Assembly (NCBI GenBank): GCA_003211515.1
Contig: QCSN01000001.1
Span: forward strand, 1 to 64,000
Source: Synechococcus sp. AG-670-F04
GTDB lineage: Bacteria; Cyanobacteriota; Cyanobacteriia; PCC-6307; Cyanobiaceae
Length of the DNA stretch: 64,000 bases
Direction of reading: 5' to 3'
Shown here: piece after piece, positions 44,719-52,336 of the stretch
Layout of the letters: each line of letters starts with the position of its first letter
Numbering within the stretch: position 1 is the first letter of the stretch
Notes under the pieces: model-generated
The model's input: the letters and a program-made list of their open reading frames with translations, nothing else
Told to the model about the DNA's origin: nothing
Databases searched by the model: none
Program-made: the position numbers and the translations under genes

Positions 44719-44864
44719 AATCATGAACTGCATCGGCTCACCGCTTTCAATCAACACCAAGCCGCGAAATCCTTCCCAGATGCCTCACGCATGAACCAAA
44801 ATGAGACACATCAATAGATTCAGATAAGACTAGCAAGACAAAGCGATCGAAGGCTTCAATAAAG

Positions 44865-44895
44865 TTGCGTACCTGTGTTTAAGACAGGTACGCAA
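44865..44895. repeat. Perfect 12-bp inverted repeat with 7-nt centre
   Basis: TTGCGTACCTGT and ACAGGTACGCAA are exact reverse complements around a 7-nt centre (GTTTAAG). No U-tract follows on either strand, so this is not a typical terminator. It may be an operator or the stem of a small RNA. Same geometry as the element at 908-938, with unrelated sequence. Confidence 0.7.
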
Positions 44896-45104
44896 AGGGC
44901 AGAATCATTTCCAGGACTGTCGTCCAACTGCAATGCCATGCTTCTGGACTGGACCTGGACAGCGCAATCCTGCTTTTTAACTGATTTGATGCTGACAAAA
45001 CGGAAGCCGAACCCCCACCCCCCACACGCGCTTCCCACAATTAAAAACATCAAAAATTGCCAATTTAATATTCTAAAAAATCGCAAATAAGACCGAAAAC
45101 AATT

Positions 45105-45120
45105 CTAGTCATAAGACTAG
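45105..45120. promoter_or_regulatory. 16-bp palindrome CTAGTC-N4-GACTAG
   Basis: CTAGTC and GACTAG are exact complements around ATAA. It has the same size as the GTCTC palindromes but differs in the arm sequence (AGTC rather than GTCTC). It lies in the gene-free region between the HExxH and YqhA genes. Possibly a relative of the same binding site; that is inference. Confidence 0.4.
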
Positions 45121-45234
45121 GCCAAGCTCTCTAAGAATCTTCCATCGATCCGCCTCTGCCTGGGAGCCAATCAAGGCAGTCAATCAAGAGGCATCAGCAA
45201 ATCGCCCCCAACAACAAAAGAGAATGGCGCAAGT

Positions 45235-45248
45235 GTCTCGTATGAGAC
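45235..45248. promoter_or_regulatory. GTCTC-N4-GAGAC palindrome upstream of yqhA
   Basis: GTCTCGTATGAGAC lies about 95 bases upstream of the yqhA start codon. It has the same arms as the sites at 43477-43490 and 46076-46089, with a different central four bases. Its position fits an operator for the YqhA gene. Confidence 0.6.
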
Positions 45249-45340
45249 TAATTCTAGGTCTTAAGCCTGGAGCCAGCCGAGACTTGCAAGACAGAATCTC
45301 CCATGCCTCGGTTTACGGTCGAAACATCTGATTCCACTCC

Positions 45341-45931
45341 ATGCCAAGCAACAGCGTCCTTGAGCGACGCTTCGAACGGCTGATCTGGCGTTTTCGCCTG
45401 GTCAGCATTGTTCCAGTTCTGCTCAGTCTGATGGGGAGTGTTGGATGTTTCCTCGTCGGGGCGCGGGAAATCCTGCAGGCCCTCGATGAATTGCTCTTCC
45501 ACAAATCGGCCCAGGCACATGAGACCGCCCTCGAGAAAAGCGTCGCCCAAATCGTTGGTGGAGTGGATTATTTCGTCATCGGCATCGTCTTATTGATTTT
45601 TGGCTATGGCATTTACGAACTCGTGATCTCTGACATTGATCCACGCCATGAAGGGGAGCTGGAGCAACACCGCAATCTTCTTTCCGTCGGAAGCCTTGAA
45701 AGCCTCAAACAAAACCTCACCAACGTGATTGTGGTGGCCTTGATCGTCTCAGCGTTCAAGAAAATGATTGGCTTCCCGGTGGAAAATACCACCGAGATGC
45801 TGACCCTCTGTACCTGTGTCGCCCTCTTGGCGCTGAGTGCATGGTTAATTGTGCGAAGCCACAGCACCACACAGCAATTCGAACAAAACAATCACACGCC
45901 CAGAATGAGACGCAAAAAAAGACTTAATTAA
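45341..45931 (+). CDS. YqhA/UPF0114-family membrane protein
   Basis: A 196-residue membrane protein with about four hydrophobic segments: VSIVPVLLSLMGSVGCFLVG, YFVIGIVLLIFGYGIYELVI, NVIVVALIVSAFKKM and MLTLCTCVALLALSAWLIV. The combination with the internal motif GYGIYELVISDIDP is characteristic of YqhA (UPF0114). No function is established for the family; some members affect ion balance. The ATG at 45341 is the first in frame. Downstream, a TGAGAC and a GTCTCA form an inverted pair around the stop codon. Confidence 0.85.
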   Translation: MPSNSVLERRFERLIWRFRLVSIVPVLLSLMGSVGCFLVGAREILQALDELLFHKSAQAHETALEKSVAQIVGGVDYFVIGIVLLIFGYGIYELVISDIDPRHEGELEQHRNLLSVGSLESLKQNLTNVIVVALIVSAFKKMIGFPVENTTEMLTLCTCVALLALSAWLIVRSHSTTQQFEQNNHTPRMRRKKRLN

Positions 45932-45938
45932 GGTCTCA
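45906..45938. repeat. Inverted TGAGAC / GTCTCA pair around the yqhA stop
   Basis: TGAGAC at 45906-45911 and its complement GTCTCA at 45933-45938 flank a 21-base, A/T-rich spacer containing the yqhA stop codon. A hairpin with a 6-bp stem is possible but weak. More notable is the recurrence of the same arms as in the palindromes nearby. Confidence 0.4.
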
Positions 45939-46075
45939 TCCGGTTTCAATGCGACTTGAAGCAGCAACAGACTCTTGTGAGTTTCGAGAGCCTTGCCGAT
46001 GAAGTCGGAAGATCAGGACAGAACAACATGCAAGTCAACTGAACAATGCAAGACGCAAGATGAGACCTGACCTGC

Positions 46076-46089
46076 GTCTCGCCTGAGAC
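46076..46089. promoter_or_regulatory. GTCTC-N4-GAGAC palindrome at the end of the RHH/J-domain gene
   Basis: GTCTCGCCTGAGAC lies 8 bases from the stop of the RHH/J-domain gene, in the gap between that gene and yqhA. A further TGAGACC at 46061-46067 makes this a dense cluster of the same arms (TGAGACC repeated at 46061 and 46084). It shares arms with the sites near apcD and yqhA. Confidence 0.55.
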
Positions 46090-46096
46090 CAATGAA

Positions 46097-47095
46097 TTAA
46101 CCCTGGCGGTACACCCCGCTCAGCAATTGGTAAGCCTCAGAGACGCGACGCATTGATTCCTGAGAACCACCAGTATCAGGATGAGCATTTTTTGCAGCTG
46201 TTTTAAATGCATCCTTGATGGATTTCAGGGTCACCTCAGCACCTGGCTGGGTGGAAATCCCTAACAATTTCAGAGCGCCCAACACGGTCATGGTGGATTC
46301 AAGCGTCTCAAACGAGGTGACTTTCTTGCTGCGACGGAACCGATTCACGAACCGTCGAACCATCGTTGGCATCCGTTCGGCCAGGGTGCTCGTGGCAAAC
46401 GGATCCTCAAGCGTTCCTGCAACCACCATCACGCGACCGAGACTGGGCTGATCCATTCCCCACTCCGAGCAGAGTCGCTGAACAGCCGAATTCGCTCCGG
46501 TCCACGTGAAGGGTTCCCCTTCACTGGCCTCCACGCTGGGCCACAGATCCCGCGAAAGCCAGGTGATCGCTGCCTCCACAACCGTGTTGCCGGGTTGTTG
46601 ACCGTAGAGCGAAGTCCAGTGAGCGTCGGCTGCACGTTCAGCTTCTACAAGGTCCTGATGACACACCACCGAAACCACCGGATCAGATTCCGACGCTTTA
46701 ACAGATGATCCTGCTTGAAGAGTCTGTTTGAGCGTTTTGCTGCGACGACGCACGAAGCCGGGCAGATCGATCCCCCCTCCTGAGTCTGCGCTAGGGCCCG
46801 CAGGCAGTGATGCGGAAGGATCGGAGGCCTCAGCGGATCGACTGTCTTTCGTCTTGATCAGAACCAGGCTGCTGGCTTCATGGACACTTGCCTGGGGATT
46901 GACGGAGACCGGATCCGATTCAGGCTGTTCGTCACTGTCATCCTCCTCAGGTTCAAGCAGATATCTCAACAGATGCTCAATGACCGCTCCACGGGAACGG
47001 ACACCGTATTCAGGCTTTAGGCCATCCAACGCGCTGATCAGGTCATCCGACAGAGTCAGCGATGTCTGACGTTTTTTAGAGCCCTCGCCAGACAA
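46097..47095 (-). CDS. Ribbon-helix-helix / J-domain fusion protein
   Basis: A 332-residue protein from a TTG start. The N-terminus resembles a CopG-type ribbon-helix-helix DNA-binding domain (TSLTLSDDLISALDGLKPEY then GVRSRGAVIEHLLRYLL, residues about 10-50). A long acidic, Ser/Pro-rich linker follows (50-130). The middle (about 145-255) is an unknown helical domain. The C-terminal 65 residues look like a J domain with the HPD motif in AAKNAHPDTGGS (KLLGISTQPGAEVTLKSIKD before it). The J domain suggests DnaK recruitment. Together they could deliver a chaperone to DNA-bound targets; this is inference. It is 24 bases downstream of the DUF3370 gene. Confidence 0.75.
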   Translation of the reverse strand: MSGEGSKKRQTSLTLSDDLISALDGLKPEYGVRSRGAVIEHLLRYLLEPEEDDSDEQPESDPVSVNPQASVHEASSLVLIKTKDSRSAEASDPSASLPAGPSADSGGGIDLPGFVRRRSKTLKQTLQAGSSVKASESDPVVSVVCHQDLVEAERAADAHWTSLYGQQPGNTVVEAAITWLSRDLWPSVEASEGEPFTWTGANSAVQRLCSEWGMDQPSLGRVMVVAGTLEDPFATSTLAERMPTMVRRFVNRFRRSKKVTSFETLESTMTVLGALKLLGISTQPGAEVTLKSIKDAFKTAAKNAHPDTGGSQESMRRVSEAYQLLSGVYRQG

Positions 47096-47119
47096 TCGGA
47101 CTGCGTCGCTGCCAGCAGA

Positions 47120-48670
47120 TTATCGACCTTGCAACTGACGTAACCACTCTTGTTGCCGACGAATGGCATTGTCATAACCCTGGTTCTGCTGGGGAATGAC
47201 CGGCAGCAGCGGTGGCGGTGGTGTTGTCCGCATCGTGGACGTGCCCGCAGCGGGCGGAGCGATAGTTAATGCAGGAACGGACTTGATCGGCGGCGGCGGC
47301 GTCTTGGGTTGCACCGTGCGATCCTTCTGTTGATCCAGGCGCTCGCGCGCTTCTCGTTGCTGCTCCTTGCTGCGGTGCAGCATTGCCAACTGCTGAACGG
47401 GAACCACGCTGAGGAGATGTCCAGGGGTGGCATCAGCTGGGTAGACCAGACTCACTTTGACGGCATTGGTCTGCCCAGGGACCAGATTCAAATCGGTTAA
47501 GGCCAGGCTTTCACCGGAGCGGAGTCCAACATGTACCTCGCGGTAGCCCTCCTTAGTTTCAATCCTGATCGAACCTCGAAAAGCGGTGAAAGTCTTCTTT
47601 CCTGACACCACAGGATGACTCATAACCAGTTGGTGCGCACCAGAGCCGACAAGGTTGAGAGTGACGTCGTAACGAACGCCATAGGTCCCGATGTTGTTCA
47701 ACGCTGAATCCACCATGCGTGTAGCCAGCTGATTCACCTGAACATCACGTGTGCCGAAATTGTGTCGTGCAGTGCTGGTCAACGGCACATGCAGTGCACC
47801 TTGCTGCAGATCGTGACTGATCGAGGCGCGATACGCATCGCCAAGAGCCACCCCAGCCACTCTTGAAAACACACGCCCCATCTGGATTTCACGGATTCGG
47901 TTTAGATAGATCCGTCCTGGAGCCAGTCGTCCAGCATTAAGAACCGAAAAAAGTTCGGCTTCATTCTTGGTTTCCTCCGCTGCAACCACCGCTAGGGAGA
48001 AGGGCCCATCACTTCGGCCACGCAACAATCCATTGGCGATGCCGCGCGCAGGGAGCACGGTGCTCACCACAACTTTCCGTCCACCGGGCGGGATGACAAC
48101 ACTGGATGGGAGCTGACGATCCAACTCATTACGAAGCATCTGAACAGCCGTAGCGTCACCGGGACCGGTGTTCCAGGGACGCTTCCCAAGGGGCTTCACC
48201 CCCATGAGGTTGTTGGGGTGATAGGGAGCCTGAAAGCTGTTCTTGACTGAACCCCGGTCAAATTTCAAGGTGACGGGGCTTCCACCAGGGTTGCTGGCAA
48301 TCAGAGCCAGGGTGAGCAGGCCCCGCGCCCGACGTCCACCCAGTTTGCTGCGGTCGTCTGGGTAGTACTTGTGGTGCATATGCACCCCAAACTCACCATT
48401 GAAGGTGTAACCAGGATTTCTAAGGGGGCGCTTGGTTTCTGCAGCAATTGCTGATCCTGCAGCGGTATTCACGAGGATTCCTGGTCCAGTGACGATTTCC
48501 GGCTGATTGGAATGAAGGACAGGAACGTTATTGAAGTTGCCGTTGAGAGCTCTCGCACGTTGACCAGCCATCAGCGCGACGTAGGCCGACGCTGTGGGGG
48601 CGATCACCATCTCGGCGGCAACAACCGAGACTCCAGCCAGGACCAGAATTGGGACTCTGCTGCGCGTCAT
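47120..48670 (-). CDS. DUF3370 secreted protein
   Basis: A 516-residue protein with an N-terminal signal peptide (VPILVLAGVSVVAAEMVIAP, cut near residue 29). The main body (about 30-430) is the DUF3370 domain known from cyanobacteria: PVLHSNQPEIVTGPGILV, YTFNGEFGVHMHHKYYPDD, and SNPGGSPVTLKFDRGS. The C-terminal part is Pro/Thr/Gln-rich and probably disordered. The fold is predicted beta-rich. It probably acts in the periplasm or at the cell surface; the function is unknown. The RHH/J gene lies directly downstream on the same strand. Confidence 0.85.
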   Translation of the reverse strand: MTRSRVPILVLAGVSVVAAEMVIAPTASAYVALMAGQRARALNGNFNNVPVLHSNQPEIVTGPGILVNTAAGSAIAAETKRPLRNPGYTFNGEFGVHMHHKYYPDDRSKLGGRRARGLLTLALIASNPGGSPVTLKFDRGSVKNSFQAPYHPNNLMGVKPLGKRPWNTGPGDATAVQMLRNELDRQLPSSVVIPPGGRKVVVSTVLPARGIANGLLRGRSDGPFSLAVVAAEETKNEAELFSVLNAGRLAPGRIYLNRIREIQMGRVFSRVAGVALGDAYRASISHDLQQGALHVPLTSTARHNFGTRDVQVNQLATRMVDSALNNIGTYGVRYDVTLNLVGSGAHQLVMSHPVVSGKKTFTAFRGSIRIETKEGYREVHVGLRSGESLALTDLNLVPGQTNAVKVSLVYPADATPGHLLSVVPVQQLAMLHRSKEQQREARERLDQQKDRTVQPKTPPPPIKSVPALTIAPPAAGTSTMRTTPPPPLLPVIPQQNQGYDNAIRRQQEWLRQLQGR

Positions 48671-48882
48671 GAGCGGCTGTGGGTCTGTCGCTGCGGACGA
48701 CTGGATTTGAAATCCCTTTCAAGTTCCAAACCTAATCGCCGCCTTTCAATGCGCCAAGCAAAACCACCCTGACGCAGCGGTACGAAGAATTCGCCAGGAT
48801 TAGATTCTTGGATCCCATCTTCATGCTTCCTCCCTTCTGCTGCTCCGAAACTGGCGATCTCAATAGCCGTAAACACCATCAT
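48667..48882 (-). CDS. Possible small protein upstream of DUF3370 gene
   Basis: A 71-residue reading frame whose TGA overlaps the ATG of the DUF3370 gene (ATGA). This is the same coupling style as other gene pairs in the window. The end (GGFAWRIERRRLGLELERDF) looks like a plausible amphipathic, basic protein segment. There is no recognised family and the first 30 residues are unconvincing. It could be a chance open frame. Confidence 0.3.
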   Translation of the reverse strand: MMVFTAIEIASFGAAEGRKHEDGIQESNPGEFFVPLRQGGFAWRIERRRLGLELERDFKSSRPQRQTHSRS

Positions 48883-48894
48883 CAGAAGCGCAAA

Positions 48895-49008
48895 ATGGCC
48901 ATGCTCACGTTCTGGCGCGATGGTCTGGAACGCCAGCTGTCAGCCATCAATGCAGCAATCAGCACGCTCGAACAACAAATCGAACGTGATTCTCATGCAG
49001 CTGGTTGA
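48895..49008 (+). CDS. Possible 37-residue protein
   Basis: A short frame beginning MAMLTFWRDGLERQLSAINA and ending in a helical stretch with LEQQIERDSHAAG. It is amphipathic and resembles small proteins found beside sigma factors in marine Synechococcus. An in-frame ATG further upstream (48808) would extend it to 66 residues. Its 3' end overlaps the sigma-factor gene end by 16 bases. No strong ribosome-binding site is seen. Confidence 0.45.
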   Translation: MAMLTFWRDGLERQLSAINAAISTLEQQIERDSHAAG

Positions 49009-49634
49009 TACGACGCCAACGCAGGAGCAAGCCGTTGTAAGCCCTGCTTCAGGCGTCGTTGCACCGTCATGGCAGAGGTATTGAGTCTGTTTGCTGCCTG
49101 TCTCAAACTTCTCCCCTCGAGGATGACGTGCTGAACCGCCTCCTTTTCCCGATCTGGCAATCCAGAGAGGGCATGCCGAACAGCTGAAGCTCGTTCATGC
49201 TGTTGCACAAACTCAAGGTTGTTGGGTTCCTCTCCATGCAGTTCGTCTGTCAGAGGAACCCAGCGATTTTTGTTTCTGTAACCCAGAAGCAACGATTCCT
49301 GATCAGAACTAACGGCTGAATTCAGCGTTTCCGTACGACGGATCAAGCCTTGAGCCTCCTCCTGGACACGACGCGGAAGTCGAACAAGTCCGACGTGATC
49401 ACGCAGGTAGTGCAGGATTGCGCCTCGGATGTGAGGCTTTGCAAACATTGAGAAATGGACCCCCTCCGTGTTCCGAAATCGCTGTGCTGCTTTGATCAAT
49501 CCCAGCATTCCGACCTGGAGCAGATCGTCAGCGTCATGGCCAGTGCGTTGGGCAAACCGCAACGCGATCGGTCGCACGAGCTCCAGGTGCTGACGGATGC
49601 GAGCATTTCGCTGCGAGAGGTTGTTTGTGGTCAT
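48993..49634 (-). CDS. Sigma-70-family RNA polymerase sigma factor (alternative)
   Basis: A 213-residue sigma factor. Region 2 is visible at about residues 15-80 (ADDLLQVGMLGLIKAAQRFR then AKPHIRGAILHYLRDHVGLV). Region 4 lies at about 145-205 (GLPDREKEAVQHVILEGRSL, then NRLNTSAMTVQRRLKQGLQR) with a helix-turn-helix. It is much shorter than the housekeeping factor and belongs to the alternative (SigF/group-3-like) type. Which stress or process it serves cannot be read from the sequence. It is encoded 74 bases from the Ap4A gene end. Confidence 0.9.
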   Translation of the reverse strand: MTTNNLSQRNARIRQHLELVRPIALRFAQRTGHDADDLLQVGMLGLIKAAQRFRNTEGVHFSMFAKPHIRGAILHYLRDHVGLVRLPRRVQEEAQGLIRRTETLNSAVSSDQESLLLGYRNKNRWVPLTDELHGEEPNNLEFVQQHERASAVRHALSGLPDREKEAVQHVILEGRSLRQAANRLNTSAMTVQRRLKQGLQRLAPALASYQPAA

Positions 49635-49708
49635 GGCTTGATCGGGGCGAAAGAGTTGTGCCCTCTAACAAGCGATGACTGACTGAACTGCGTCCTGCAT
49701 CCGGAAAA

Positions 49709-50560
49709 TCACGGAATCAGGGGTACAACCTCTCTGAGCAGAGCCTCTGGCCCCGCCTGTTCAAGCCACGGCAGATCCGACACGCTGGTACTCAGCAGGT
49801 ACCCCGCAAAGCCAAGAGCGTTGACACTGAAGCCGTGGACCCCCTCCTTTGAGCGAAGGATCAACGCCATCCACTGTCGGTTGAACAGGATGTTGTAAGG
49901 GCGTGCGGGTTGGTCGAGCAGCTCCGGCGTGCCAAGTCCTGCCCTCGAGCAGAGACTCCTGTAAGCATCACCAAGACACTCGGCCGTCAGCATGGATCCC
50001 GGCAAGGCCTGCACGACACAACTTGCTCTCAGAGGGTCGCGATCACGATCTGCGGACGGACCGGAATGCTCCAGGAACCATTTCGCCCTTGGACAGATCG
50101 GTTCATCTGCGCGACGGGGCAGAAGCTGAAGATGGCGATGGGGTTGACTGGCGCCAGCGGTGGGACCGCTGTTGAAAAACCACAGACCGCTGGTGTCCTG
50201 ATCGACGTGTGCCACCGCTTGCCAATCGACTCGACCCAACCAGCCGATCTGAGGCGCCCAATCCCTGCTGATCAACAGCATGTGACCGATCTGAACGGGA
50301 TATTTGTTCAGGATCAAGACATGATGTTTGTCGATCTGGTCCACCTGAAGCCTGAGATCCCAGGGCCGAAAAGGATTCAGCCTCGGCCCTGCAGCGCGCA
50401 GATGACGGGGGGGAACTCCCGTGAGATGACGGATCTCAAAGATCACTCCCGCCTCTCCATTCAACGATTCAAGCCGTGTAGCGAGCGGAACGAGAGCTGA
50501 TGCAGCCAGGGCTGCTTCGCTCTGAGCCAACGCTTGTTGCCAGAAACGCTCAGTCCCCAT
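49709..50560 (-). CDS. ATP adenylyltransferase (Ap4A phosphorylase)
   Basis: Splits diadenosine tetraphosphate into ATP and ADP. About 283 residues from the ATG at 50560, where the sequence becomes family-like (MGTERFWQQALAQSEAAL). A start at 50614 is also open. The HIT-type active-site motif is present (QPHRHLQLLP at about residue 140, pattern H-x-H-x-Q), preceded by HVLILNKYPVQIGHMLLI. The C-terminal domain includes YNILFNRQWMALI. The first 11 bases overlap the end of the SpoIID-type gene. Confidence 0.88.
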   Translation of the reverse strand: MGTERFWQQALAQSEAALAASALVPLATRLESLNGEAGVIFEIRHLTGVPPRHLRAAGPRLNPFRPWDLRLQVDQIDKHHVLILNKYPVQIGHMLLISRDWAPQIGWLGRVDWQAVAHVDQDTSGLWFFNSGPTAGASQPHRHLQLLPRRADEPICPRAKWFLEHSGPSADRDRDPLRASCVVQALPGSMLTAECLGDAYRSLCSRAGLGTPELLDQPARPYNILFNRQWMALILRSKEGVHGFSVNALGFAGYLLSTSVSDLPWLEQAGPEALLREVVPLIP

Positions 50561-51533
50561 CAGGCCGCAGTCGTGCCAAGGAAGCACCCCTGTAGTAGCG
50601 CCCCAGAATTTCATTGAAACGCAGGCCCTTGGCAGCCAGATCCTGCGCGCCCTGCTGACTCATGCTGGCACCGAGATGGCCGTGGGCTTCAGCGCTGATC
50701 TGGCTGTTGGCTGCGTAAAGGCTTTCCACGATTCCGCCCCTGTAACTCAGGATGATGCCACGGGTCGAGGTTGCGGCCTCCAGGGTGCGCTGACTTCGAC
50801 TTGCTTCGCCACCAAAAACCTGCCAGCGGGTTGTGTCACCCAGGTGGTAGTCCCTGGATGCAGGCCTGGCGAGATGGGCCATCGCGTAGGAGCGGGTCGC
50901 AACCGCCTGGGCCTTCAGAGCTTCAAGGTCCCAGCTGCTGGGCATTTCCGCTCCAACCACGGAGGCCACATAGTGTTCGAGATCGAGTTGGTTCACCGCC
51001 AGCCAGCCCTGATCGGCGGGAATTAGATCAACATCCTGTCTATAGGTGGAACCATTGATCTGAACCCATCCGCCCCGACAACGGATGGGTCTGCGAGGCT
51101 GAGAACGCAACACGAGAGGGAGTCGCATTTTTGGAATCTCTGGACCGTTCAGCTGGCGACAGGTGGTCCCTGGAGCAACGCGAACCGTCTGGACCGGCGC
51201 CTTGCTGAAGAGAGCCACGCGAACAGAAAGAGGCACGGACTCAGCTTCCGGAGGAATGATCGGAACCAGCGCCTTCGGTGCAACCGCTCCGACGCTGGAC
51301 GGCTGCGGTTGCGCTAATCGGGACTCTGCGTCCGGTGAAGAAGAATCAGCTGAAACCGAATCCGAGTGCGTGTCCTGAAGAAGTTCCTGGAGCGTGAGTG
51401 ATTCAGCAGTGGTCGCCAGCTGGAGCTCAGGACTTGGTCGACGAGACGCCAGAAGGACAGCGGTTGTCGCCAGACTCGCCAGAAGCAAAACAACAGCTCG
51501 ACGATGGGGTGGAACCACCGACATCAGGTCCAA
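50550..51533 (-). CDS. SpoIID/LytB-domain protein (amidase-enhancer type)
   Basis: A 327-residue exported protein with a hydrophobic start (AVVLLLASLATTAVLLAS). A low-complexity region follows. The SpoIID domain begins near residue 165 (INGSTYRQDVDLIPADQGWL), with the hallmark block VVGAEMPSSWDLEALKAQAV and then ATRSYAMAHL. SpoIID proteins act on peptidoglycan as lytic transglycosylases or activate amidases. The catalytic Glu is probably that in GAEMPSSW. It is divergent from the SDR gene, with about 60 bases between starts. Confidence 0.87.
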   Translation of the reverse strand: MDLMSVVPPHRRAVVLLLASLATTAVLLASRRPSPELQLATTAESLTLQELLQDTHSDSVSADSSSPDAESRLAQPQPSSVGAVAPKALVPIIPPEAESVPLSVRVALFSKAPVQTVRVAPGTTCRQLNGPEIPKMRLPLVLRSQPRRPIRCRGGWVQINGSTYRQDVDLIPADQGWLAVNQLDLEHYVASVVGAEMPSSWDLEALKAQAVATRSYAMAHLARPASRDYHLGDTTRWQVFGGEASRSQRTLEAATSTRGIILSYRGGIVESLYAANSQISAEAHGHLGASMSQQGAQDLAAKGLRFNEILGRYYRGASLARLRPDGD

Positions 51534-51592
51534 ACTCGCCGAATCATGACGGAGTCAGAGGCGAAAGCTCCGATCAAAGTGGCAGATCAACG

Positions 51593-52336
51593 ATGACGGC
51601 ACCGACAAGACCGTCAACCATCAAGGCGTCATGGGAGGGGTTGGCTCTAATCGTTGGAGCTGGTGGCATCGGCTCAGCCATTGCTACACAACTGGCCCAA
51701 CGCTGCCCGGCTCTCCAGGTTCTGACCTGTGGGCGCGGGGGAGCTCCAGATCAGGATTTGACCCTGAACGTCGAAAACGACGAATCGCTTGCGCGCTTCT
51801 GCGAAGCCGTTAGGCAACAGGCTCGCCCTTTGCGCCTTGTGTTCAACTGCAGCGGTCGCCTTCATGGACCAGGCCTGCAACCGGAAAAGCGGTTGCAGCA
51901 GGTGAACCGTCGTCAGCTTGAAGAGCAGTTCTCAATCAATGCAATCGCACCACTGCTGCTGGCCAAGGCGATTGAACCGATGTTGAACCGCCACGAGGCT
52001 TTTCACTTCGCCAGCCTGAGCGCCAGGGTGGGCAGCATCTCGGACAATCGCAGTGGCGGCTGGTACGGGTATCGCGCTGCAAAGGCCGCACAGAATCAGC
52101 TGATTCGCTGCCTCAGCATCGAATGGGCACGCCGTTGGCCGTCGGCCACGGTCACCTTGTTTCACCCGGGAACAACGGATACAGCCCTGTCAAAGCCGTT
52201 TCAATCCTTTGTGGCTCCGGAACAACTCTTCAGCCCGGAGCGAGCCGCAACCCAGCTGGTTGATCTGCTCCTGGAGCAGACGCCTGCGCAAACAGGTCGG
52301 TTTCTGGCCTGGGATGGTCAGGAGATTCCCTGGTAA
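51593..52336 (+). CDS. Short-chain dehydrogenase/reductase
   Basis: About 247 residues from the ATG at 51593; the frame is open upstream for about 65 codons of low-complexity sequence overlapping the SpoIID-type gene. The NAD(P)-binding motif is LIVGAGGIGSAIATQLAQ at about residue 19, followed by FNCSG (NAG-type motif) near residue 85. The catalytic pair is YGYRAAKAA (YxxxK) at about residue 159 with an upstream Ser. The substrate is unknown. The last 19 bases overlap the convergent DUF2237 gene. Confidence 0.9.
   Translation: MTAPTRPSTIKASWEGLALIVGAGGIGSAIATQLAQRCPALQVLTCGRGGAPDQDLTLNVENDESLARFCEAVRQQARPLRLVFNCSGRLHGPGLQPEKRLQQVNRRQLEEQFSINAIAPLLLAKAIEPMLNRHEAFHFASLSARVGSISDNRSGGWYGYRAAKAAQNQLIRCLSIEWARRWPSATVTLFHPGTTDTALSKPFQSFVAPEQLFSPERAATQLVDLLLEQTPAQTGRFLAWDGQEIPW

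Larger units (their letters stand above)
44719..45340. other. 622-base gene-free region with several inverted repeats
   Basis: Between the HExxH gene and the YqhA gene I find no convincing coding sequence. It contains a half-site TGAGAC at 44802-44807, a perfect 12-bp inverted repeat at 44865-44895, a 16-bp palindrome at 45105-45120, and the GTCTC-N4-GAGAC site at 45235-45248, about 100 bases before the yqhA start. It is AT-rich in the middle (45040-45100). It could hold a regulatory RNA. Confidence 0.55.

Noticed and set aside
44875-45090. A 71-codon forward frame in the gene-free region before yqhA
   Set aside because: It begins inside an inverted repeat, is low in complexity at the end, and has no ribosome-binding site or family pattern.
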